Source: Hygrophila difformis
Taxonomy: Eukaryota; Streptophyta; Magnoliopsida; Lamiales; Acanthaceae
NCBI GenBank assembly: GCA_030278955.1
Contig: JAOANR010000015.1
Coordinates: forward strand, 19,625,073-19,689,072
Direction of reading: 5' to 3'
Length of the DNA stretch: 64,000 nt
Position 1 is the stretch's first letter. Every line of letters begins with the position of its first letter. Below the pieces are notes generated by a model. The model made no database searches. It was not told the DNA's origin and saw only the letters and a program-made list of their open reading frames with translations. Of the stretch, positions 57,060 to 64,000 are shown one piece after another. Both the position numbers and the translations under genes were made by a program.

Positions 57060-57944
57060 TGTGGAAAATTGTGAACAATACTTTTAAATCCATTGTGCAC
57101 TATTAACTTGAGTAAGATGCCATACTTGATAGAGAGCTAATGCACTAGGGATGTGTCTTGCGGGGCCTCCCCCTCTAAATATGCCAAGACGGCATTGTTG
57201 ATAAATTGTGCCAAAACGGCGTTGTTGCATGTATGAGTCTATACTCTTGGGTGTATCCATGATGGGTTACCCGAGGCTCCGGAGTGTGTCTGTATATGAG
57301 TCCGCTGCATGCTGGTCATGACTTATGATCGATATGATATGATATGATATATGGAAAATGGTGTCATCTTGTGCATAGTTGCTACAATGGTAAGAATGAA
57401 AGTTATTTATTTTGTTAAAGGTAATGTGTGTGATCATTTTAAAAGAAAAAGTGAAAATTATTATTATTATTTTTTTATGAGTGTCAACCATTATTTTAAA
57501 ACCCACTTCTTAAAGTGGAGCAGGTTGACTTACTCAGTACCGTTGTACTGATAAAAAGTTGTTGCGTTATCTTTTACAGATATTGGAGCTGACATATGAA
57601 CTGCATCTCATGACATGAGCATTTGGGGATGGTATTACCTTTCATCAAAAGATTGTTGCTTTAAGGAACCACGTACTTTTAAATATTAATGTCCTATATA
57701 TTGCCTTTCGTTTATGCTTCCGAGTGAGAAACAACAATGACTCTGGTATTAAATACTTTAAATTTTCTTATGTCTATATTTTATAAAATTGGCAATTATT
57801 TTTAAAATTCATACTACAAAAATTTATATGTGAAGATATTTAGCCGTAGCACTTGTCAATTAAGTTAGCCAAAGGGCGAGCCTGACTGACAAGTGTGGCG
57901 GTAATATTCTGAAACCTTATGAGGATGAATTTCGGGGTGTTACA
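57060..57944 (+). repeat. Chromovirus-type LTR remnant (3' part)
   Basis: Same layout as the LTRs of A and B: a GGGCCTCCCCCTC stretch, CCAAAACGGCG, a CCCGAGGCTCCGGAGTG block, CTTACTCAG at 57529-57537, CTTTTACAG at 57571-57579, then GCATTTGGGGATGG, ending TTTCGGGGTGTTACA. No primer site follows, so it is a solo or broken LTR. Confidence 0.8.
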
Positions 57945-58044
57945 CGGAATGTAAGTAGTAAAATTGAACAATTTTATTTGTTAAATTCAATTTTTTTTAT
58001 TTACATTTTCCGCGTTAGGCCGTTAGGCGGGGTAATACTAAGTA

Positions 58045-58304
58045 CTCTCTCTGTTCTTTAATAGATGAAACATTTGCATAGTTGTTATTATTCATTGAGT
58101 AACTTTGATTCAAAATTTTAACATAGTTATATAAGATAAAGCATAGTCAAGTGGAATCTTGTTACATTCGTCTAATCGCGTAGTTTTAGAATATCAAATT
58201 TTTATAATTTTTATTTTTACATAATTTGAGATATTAAGCGTTAAAATTATGTATTTGATAACGTAAAAGGCAGGAATGTTGCAATATTTTCAAAACAGAG
58301 GGAG
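58045..58304. mobile_element. Stowaway-like MITE
   Basis: 260 bp, CTCTCTCTGTTCTTTAATAG...TTTTCAAAACAGAGGGAG, flanked by TA. Confidence 0.85.
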
Positions 58305-58377
58305 TATAAATACGCAAACATATTGCTGTTTAGAATTATTAAAAAGTGTCTTTCACATAAAGAAATAAAGAATCCTC

Positions 58378-59443
58378 GGAAAAAATGATTTTTTAGTCTG
58401 TTATTTTTCAAAAATATCCAAATCGGTCTGTTAGATATTTTTTGTCCCATATAGTCCGCTACATTTACTAATTTTATCCAATTTGGTCCTAATTATTAAT
58501 TAAGCTAAACTTGTTGATGTGACACAGAAGAGATCGAATTGGACCTCCAACTTGGCAGAAGAAAATTGCACTCACTCGGTCCCAACTCATTACACATCAT
58601 ATTGAACGGGTGTAGGGATGTAAACGGGTAGGGTAGGGTACAGGTAGGCCACCTTCACTCACTACCCAAAATATAATTATCCTACCCTTATCCTACCCTA
58701 TTACCCTAAAATTAAATATCGGGTAGAAATCGGGTAATACCCGTCAGGTATGCGGATTATACACGGGTAAACGGATACCCAAAATCTTAAATATTACATA
58801 GTTAATCGACTCTACCTGACCCAACTTTAATAAAGGAAAAACTTATTTTTCATCTTAAAAAAATAATTAAAACCTTCATTATTTCACGAAAACAAATTTT
58901 AAAAGAATATTTAAAAGAAACCGCTAAATCAACATAAATAAATACTGTAATATTTAAGAATATTCAGTAAAAAACTCATAAATCTTTTTACAGTCAGATC
59001 TCAAACGTTAATAAATTTGAAATATAAAAATAAATAAATATATAAATATATCTCAATATATAATATAAATTTAAATATATATAAGTATATATAAATAAAT
59101 AAATAAATATATATATTTAATCGGGTAATCGGGTAATATATAAAATTCGTACCCTATCCGCACCCGATATGATTTATTTTGGTTTCGGGTAATACCCTAC
59201 CCGTTACCCGATTATTTCTACCCTATCCTACCCGATATCCGATTACCCGGCGGGTTATCCGACCCTACGGGTAAAGTTGACATCCCTAACCAGGTGCCAC
59301 GTCGACAAGTTTAGCATAATTAAGTAATTAGGACCAAATCGGATAAAATTAGTAAATGTAGCGGACCATATGGGGCAAAAAAATTCTAACGGACCGATAT
59401 GGATATTTTTAAAAGATAACGGACTTAAAAAATCATTTTTTCC
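58378..59443. mobile_element. Mutator-like MITE with long inverted repeats
   Basis: Ends GGAAAAAATGATTTTTTAG / TTAAAAAATCATTTTTTCC are part of terminal inverted repeats about 180 bp long. They sit between perfect 10-bp direct repeats AAGAATCCTC (58368-58377, 59444-59453), the size expected for Mutator-like elements. No transposase. A hAT MITE occupies its centre. Confidence 0.88.
58613..59288. mobile_element. hAT-type MITE nested in the Mutator-like MITE
   Basis: 676 bp with TAGGGATGTAAACGGGTAGG at one end and GGGTAAAGTTGACATCCCTA at the other. Flanks AACGGGTG and ACCAGGTG match at 6 of 8. AT-rich interior, GGGTAATACCC-type repeats near both ends. Confidence 0.85.
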
Positions 59444-59712
59444 AAGAATCCTCTATTGAAGGAAAGAGAAAAGGCTAGAGAAAGTACATTAATCTCAAAA
59501 CTAGCATTCGCCAGCCATAAAATAACACCTATAGATTGGAAATGGACTGTTTTAATTCAATAGACTCAACCAAAGAACCATAAGTCCTCGTAACAAGATA
59601 TGTTAAAGCCCATATCCAGTCAAATCATTTCAAACTTAAACAAAACATCATCTTCTATTTTAACCGAGCAAGTATGAAGTAACACACAAGGCAGTGGGAG
59701 AACCAATATTCC

Positions 59713-60180
59713 ATAATGCCTCCATACTTGTTTGACACAATTAAAACCATTAGTTGTACTGATTTTTGGGCATGTTTAATCCATCACTAGGTTATAACCA
59801 ACGAATAAACCAAACATATTCGTGCAGCTTACAACTTTGGCAAAAAACCAGTTCTTGTAAAACATGATGTGCTACAAGTCCAGCAAAGGTTGCTATTCAA
59901 AACATTGGTAAAACTACTTGGCGCCGACGCATGTTCCATCATATACTTCTCCGTAGTTTTGATTTCTATTTGGTTAAAATTCAGTTCAAGAGCCTTTAAA
60001 CCCAACTGACAAACCATCAAAATGCACAAATCTGTATTAGTTATTAAAGCTACTAATTAAAATTCTCAACTGCATTTGCAAAACCCTAACTCCGAAACAG
60101 TTGATGAAAATTCCTACCCGCAAGAAAATCCCCCAAAGATTGATCGATCGAAGCAGCCATCATCTCCAGTCTCCACGAAA
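59713..60180 (+). promoter_or_regulatory. Upstream region of the kinase-like gene
   Basis: AT-rich, no repeat recognised and no clear TATA box. The frame of the gene is open from a stop at 60058 to the ATG but has no ATG, so translation should start at 60181. Confidence 0.4.
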
Positions 60181-61434
60181 ATGGCCTTGAAGCCTATCTT
60201 CCCTCCAAATCGTGCAGATTACGAATTGCTTGACCGAATCAGCAATGGCTTCAATGTCTTTGTCTTCAGAGCACGCTGCATTCCCAACCAATATATTGTC
60301 GCCATCAAGATCTTGGACCTTGTCGCCATCCAAAGCCGCCCTAACAACTACCCCCACGAGCTAAACCTCATCCAGAATCTTCCCAGACATCCCAATGTCC
60401 TCAAACCCCACTGCTCATTCGAGGCCGACGACGGCAAACTCTGGGTCGTTATGCCCTACATGTACTGGGGCTCAATCCAGTCCATCATTTCTGCCAAGTT
60501 CCACAGAGGCCTGCCGCCGACCTGCATCGCCTATATTGCGGTCAGAGTCGTCAGGGCTTTGGACGCCATTCACCGCAGCGGCCTAGTGCATCGCGGCGTC
60601 AAACCCGGGAACATCCTCGTCAGCCGCTTCGGCGGGGTGATGCTGTCCGATTTCGGGGTTTCGTCGTGGTATTACCAGGAAGAATCGAGGCGCCTTCAGC
60701 CGGGTGCAGCGCCTGTGATGACTCGGATGGACGGGGTTATTACTCCGCCGTATTGGGCGCCGCCGGAGGGGATGGAGCCGGATCGGCAATACGGTCGGCG
60801 TTCGGATATTTGGTTGCTCGGGGTAACTCTACTGGAGATGTTCCATGGAAGGCCTCCCGTAACGGAATTCCCGATGTCGAATTTCGCCATGAGACGAATC
60901 CTGAAACGGTTCCTTTTCGATGACTATTACATGAAGATGAAGAAAGCGGAGACGACGACGCAGGAGGAAAAGCAGTGCCCGGATTCATTGAGGAATATGC
61001 TTCAAGTTTGCCTGCAACGCGCCCCGGAACGGAGGCCAGACGCAAATGAACTGATGAATCTTGAATTTATCAAAGAAAGCGAGCATCGCGATTTCGAGGA
61101 AAATTTTCTCCAGAATCTGTTGTCGGATGTAATGAGGGTTGAAGAGAGGTTTAAGGCGAGGGAGGTGCCTCCCCCGGTTCAGGTCGATGCAAGCACAGGC
61201 ACAACGTGCTATCGCCGGAAAATATTGGAGGTGTGGAGATTCGAGCAGGAAAAGGTGGAATTGGTTCCTCAATTCAAGGAAGATAGGGTGGTGGTGGTGG
61301 TCCATCAGCTGCAGCAGCAGCAGCAGCAGCTTCCGTTGGCGGAGGACCCGCATGTCGGTTACAGCTCTGGGCTGTGCGACTACGAGATGGGTTTGGCGCT
61401 TATGTTCTGTATGCTGTACTGTTGGGAAAAATAG
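60181..61434 (+). CDS. Probable pseudokinase of the plant STE20/SPAK-OSR1-like (BLUS1-like) group, 3' end altered by a copia LTR
   Basis: 417 codons, intronless, from ATG in good context (AAAATGGCC). The kinase fold is complete: degenerate glycine loop ISNGFNVFVFRA (18-31), VAIK Lys43, helix-C Glu60, DFGVSSW (157-163), PPE (194-196), SDIWLLGVTLLEM (208-220). The catalytic loop reads HRGVKPGN, with Gly139 where active kinases have Asp, while Asn144 remains. It should therefore bind nucleotide at most weakly and not phosphorylate. The C-terminal region has a helical segment (EENFLQNLLSDVMRVEERF) and a short Gln run. The last four residues and TAG lie in the LTR of the neighbouring copia element, so the native C-terminus is lost. 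BLUS1-type kinases act in blue-light stomatal signalling; that role is not implied here. Family assignment is from motif memory. Confidence 0.85.
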   Translation: MALKPIFPPNRADYELLDRISNGFNVFVFRARCIPNQYIVAIKILDLVAIQSRPNNYPHELNLIQNLPRHPNVLKPHCSFEADDGKLWVVMPYMYWGSIQSIISAKFHRGLPPTCIAYIAVRVVRALDAIHRSGLVHRGVKPGNILVSRFGGVMLSDFGVSSWYYQEESRRLQPGAAPVMTRMDGVITPPYWAPPEGMEPDRQYGRRSDIWLLGVTLLEMFHGRPPVTEFPMSNFAMRRILKRFLFDDYYMKMKKAETTTQEEKQCPDSLRNMLQVCLQRAPERRPDANELMNLEFIKESEHRDFEENFLQNLLSDVMRVEERFKAREVPPPVQVDASTGTTCYRRKILEVWRFEQEKVELVPQFKEDRVVVVVHQLQQQQQQLPLAEDPHVGYSSGLCDYEMGLALMFCMLYCWEK

Positions 61435-61801
61435 CGGAATAGTGCGGAACCTGTGGGATCACCAGAAATACCAATACAATACAAATATCCAAAACAGTAT
61501 ATCCCCTGTGTGCCAAATGAGTTTCCAACAGATGCAATCAAGCCAACAACACCAAATCAACAATAAGCCAACCAAAGCAACTGTAAAGCAGTAAATCGAC
61601 ACCGAGATTTATACGTGGAAAACCCTTCAAAAAGAAGGTAAAAACCACGGGCCAGTCGCCACCATCTCAAAATCTCCACTATATCAAATAATGGGTACAC
61701 CAACGTTTCTCTCTAGCATATGCCTAGAGGTTCACCAACAATCATCAAGATTTTCACTAATCTTGGCCAATCAAGAATCATCACAGTAGGCAGACGATTT
61801 C

Positions 61802-61842
<41 letters not shown>

Positions 61843-62192
61843 TTCTAGAACACAATTCTAGGATAAGAACAAGAGAGGTGTAAGAGAAAGGATTTCACCA
61901 AAGATGTGAATTTTTCTGCCGGACAGATTGAAGGATCGACCTTCTTCTTCCTCCTTCTCTTTCTCTGTTTTCTTTCTCTGGTTCTTGCACTTCTGCCTCC
62001 GTTCTATTCCTCTGCTTCACTGATTTTTTTTTTCTTTTGCAATTCCACTACATTATTGATGTTTTGTCCTTGACATATTAAATGCATGACTTTTCCTTTT
62101 GCCCGGTTGTTGTGCTGCTCTACAGGTAAGTGTTTTCTTTTCTTTGTTTTATTATTTATTTAGTCAAGCCACAATAATGGACTGACCCTACA
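61420..62192 (-). repeat. 3' LTR of a reverse-strand Ty1/copia element
   Basis: 773 bp. On the minus strand it begins TGTAGGGTCAGTCC after the polypurine GACGGGGGAGAAT and ends TTTTTCCCAACA. It has the GAGATTTATACGTGGAAAAC-type motif common in Tork-like LTRs, and an (AT)n tract at 61805-61841. Its left edge lies inside the kinase-like ORF. The partner LTR and target duplication (TGTAC expected) are beyond the right edge. Confidence 0.85.
61805..61841. repeat. (AT)n microsatellite in the copia LTR
   Basis: About 18 AT dinucleotides without interruption. Confidence 0.9.
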
Positions 62193-62208
62193 ATTCTCCC
62201 CCGTCAGT
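62193..62208 (-). promoter_or_regulatory. Polypurine tract of the reverse-strand copia element
   Basis: On the minus strand GACGGGGGAGAAT lies directly between the pol stop codon and the LTR start. Confidence 0.8.
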
Positions 62209-64000
62209 TCATTTTCTGGGCTCTACCAAGCCCGCTCCTCGCCTACATGCTTCGAACTTCTCTTTCGGTAAGGACTTGGTGAACATATCTGCTGAATTCT
62301 CACTTGTGTGGATCTTCTCCAAACTCAACTGTTTGTCCCCAAGCACGTCACGAATCCAATGATACCTGTAATCAATATGCTTGGATCTTGAATGGAAACT
62401 CGAATTTTTAGATAGATGGATTGCACTCTGACTGTCACTGTAAACAATCCACTTCTCTTGTTCAATGCCAAGCTCTTCCAACAGTTTCTTCATCCACAAA
62501 GCTTCTTTGCAAGCTTCTGTGATGGCAATGTATTCAGCTTCAGTACTAGACAAAGCAACACACTTTTGCAATCTTGATTGCCAAGAAACGGCTCCCCCTG
62601 CAAAAGTCATCAAGAACCCCGATGTGGACTTCCTGGAATCGACATCACCTGCCATATCTGAATCTGTATATCCAACCAGAATAGGCTCATTAGTACCAAA
62701 GCATAAACATACACTGGAAGTACCTCTCAAGTATCTGAGAATCCATTTCACTGCAGCCCAATGTTCTTTTCCTGGATTAGAGAGAAACCGGCTCACTACT
62801 CCAACTGCATGAGCTATATCTGGTCTGGTGCAAACCATAGCATACATCAAGCTGCCAACTGCTGATGCATAAGGAACTTTGCTCATCTCTTCTTTTTCTT
62901 TCTCACTTGTAGGGCACTGTTTAACTGAAAGTTTGAAGTGACTTGCAAGTGGAGAAGACACTGCCTTTGCCTTGCTCATGTTGAACCTCTCAAGCACAGT
63001 CTCAACATAGCGTTCCTGAGATAGCCAAAGTTTACCCTTCTTCCTGTCTCGGGTTATCTTCATGCCAAGTATCTGTTTAGCAGGGCCTAAGTCTTTCATT
63101 GCAAAGGACTTATCCAATTCTCTCTTTAACTTCTCAATCTTGCTAGCATCATGGCCAACAATCAACATATCATCTACATATAGCAGTAGGATAATGTAAT
63201 CATCATCAGAATACCTCTTCACAAACACACAGTGATCAGACAGTGTTCTGGTATACCCTTGACCCATCATGAATGAATCGAACTTCTTGTACCATTGCCT
63301 CGGAGCTTGTTTCAATCCATACAAGCTCTTCTTAAGCTTACAAACCATGTTCTTTTTGCCTTTGACTTCAAAGCCTTGAGGTTGTTCCATGTAGATTTCC
63401 TCCTCTAGATCACCATGAAGGAATGCAGTTTTCACATCAAGTTGCTCAATTTCCAAATTCAAACGAGCAGCCAGACCGAGAACAACTCTGATGGAGCTCA
63501 TCTTCACAACTGGAGAAAATATTTCTTCGAAGTCAACACCTTTCTTCTGACCAAATCCTTTCACAACCAACCTTGCTTTGTACCTTGGTTGTGAGCTATT
63601 TTCTGAAGTCTTCAACCTGTAAACCCACCTGTTCTTGAGTGCTTTCTTACCCTCTGGTAGTTTTACCAATTCATAAGTCTGATTATCTTTTAAAGATTTC
63701 ATCTCATCTTGCATAGCTTTCAACCACTCATTCTTGGCTTCATGACCAATGGCTTCTTCATAGCTTTCAGGTTCATTTCCATCTGTAAGCATCACATACT
63801 CATTGGTGTTATATCTCTTTGATGGTTGGCGCTCCCTGGTGGATCTCCTCAAAACTGGCTCAACTGGTTGTGGTGGTTGTGGTACTTCTCCAACTGGATC
63901 AACATCATCAGCTGCAGGCTCATCATTAACATCATCACCAACCTCTGGTTGTACGTCTCCCCCGTGATCATGACCTACTAAGGGAGAAGGAACTGGATCC
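62209..64000 (-). CDS. pol: Ty1/copia Pol, RT and RNase H, partial at the right edge, open frame
   Basis: One uninterrupted frame from the window edge to the stop at 62209, about 596 codons. There is no true start here: the codon at 63852 is an internal TTG and the frame continues to 64000 (an acidic, Pro-rich linker after integrase). RT motifs: LKNRWVYRLKTSE, YKARLVVKGFGQKKGVDFEE, LDVKTAFLHGDLEEEIYMEQ, SLYGLKQAPRQWYKKF, LLYVDDMLIVG. RNase H: GYTDSDMAGDVDSRKSTSG, LSSTEAEYIAITEACKE, VYSDSQSAIHLSKN, and the end TENSADMFTKSLP in the variant SENSADMFTKSLP. All catalytic residues are present. The intact frame suggests a young, possibly active Tork-type element. It inserted at the 3' end of the kinase-like gene. 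Confidence 0.93.
   Translation of the reverse strand, partial: DPVPSPLVGHDHGGDVQPEVGDDVNDEPAADDVDPVGEVPQPPQPVEPVLRRSTRERQPSKRYNTNEYVMLTDGNEPESYEEAIGHEAKNEWLKAMQDEMKSLKDNQTYELVKLPEGKKALKNRWVYRLKTSENSSQPRYKARLVVKGFGQKKGVDFEEIFSPVVKMSSIRVVLGLAARLNLEIEQLDVKTAFLHGDLEEEIYMEQPQGFEVKGKKNMVCKLKKSLYGLKQAPRQWYKKFDSFMMGQGYTRTLSDHCVFVKRYSDDDYIILLLYVDDMLIVGHDASKIEKLKRELDKSFAMKDLGPAKQILGMKITRDRKKGKLWLSQERYVETVLERFNMSKAKAVSSPLASHFKLSVKQCPTSEKEKEEMSKVPYASAVGSLMYAMVCTRPDIAHAVGVVSRFLSNPGKEHWAAVKWILRYLRGTSSVCLCFGTNEPILVGYTDSDMAGDVDSRKSTSGFLMTFAGGAVSWQSRLQKCVALSSTEAEYIAITEACKEALWMKKLLEELGIEQEKWIVYSDSQSAIHLSKNSSFHSRSKHIDYRYHWIRDVLGDKQLSLEKIHTSENSADMFTKSLPKEKFEACRRGAGLVEPRK

Larger units (their letters stand above)
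57945..59712. repeat. Direct duplication, copy 2
   Basis: Homologous to 55769-56714 but with one MITE instead of two and with a Mutator-like MITE inserted at 58378-59443. The end CAGTGGGAGAACCAATATTCC is identical to copy 1. Confidence 0.88.

Noticed and set aside
60076..60180. Upstream extension of the kinase-like gene by 35 codons
   Set aside because: The extension starts with TTG; no ATG exists between the upstream stop at 60058 and 60181.
63852..63854. Start of the reverse-strand copia Pol at 63852
   Set aside because: The codon is TTG and the same frame is open to the window edge, so it is internal to the polyprotein.

Overview
The window is nuclear DNA of a flowering plant, probably a eudicot. 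The evidence is Tekay/Del-type chromoviruses, Ty1/copia elements, L1-type LINEs with RNase H tails, Stowaway, hAT and Mutator MITEs, CACTA subterminal repeats, Helitrons with captured exons, and a fragment of plant mitochondrial 26S rRNA. I cannot name the species. Almost all of the 64 kb is transposable elements inserted into one another. The only host gene seen is one protein-kinase-like gene near 60-61.4 kb; two short host exons also sit inside a Helitron.

Left third (1-22.0 kb): four insertions are stacked. A LINE (3' part 20530-22016) was hit by a Ty1/copia element (only its last 34 codons and 3' LTR remain in view). That was hit by chromovirus 'element A' (1-20104), which was hit by chromovirus 'element B' (4086-15433, 5-bp target duplication GCCAT). 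Element B has gag, protease, RT, RNase H, integrase and chromodomain regions broken by two frameshifts and one stop codon. Element A is a non-autonomous relative. It keeps LTRs, the primer site, a small leader ORF, an antisense gene and the last part of pol, but has no gag or RT. Element B landed inside that antisense gene, and the reading frame is continuous once B and one target duplication are removed.

Middle (22-40 kb): a Stowaway MITE; a tRNA-type SINE interrupted by a LINE fragment flanked by an unusually long duplication; a mitochondrial rRNA fragment; and an old LTR interrupted by a hAT-like MITE. That MITE holds a 6.6-kb reverse-strand LINE whose reverse transcriptase is deleted. A second SINE follows, then a tandem array of a non-coding LTR retroelement (three LTRs, two internal regions).

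Right (40-64 kb): a decayed CACTA element encloses a degenerate Ty1/copia element. The copia 3' LTR received two adjacent Helitrons of one family; the first carries exons resembling FZR/CCS52 and an importin. A ~0.7-0.95 kb direct duplication flanks LINE and LTR debris; one copy contains a Mutator-like MITE that itself contains a hAT MITE. The kinase-like gene (60181-61434) has HRG in place of the catalytic HRD, so it is a probable pseudokinase. Its last codons and stop are supplied by the LTR of a reverse-strand copia element with an intact RT/RNase H frame that runs off the right edge.

Regulatory features visible are LTR TATA boxes, primer sites matching initiator tRNA-Met, polypurine tracts, and a recurrent splice-like module inside several LTRs. 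No CRISPR array, tRNA gene, replication origin or bacterial-type operon was seen.
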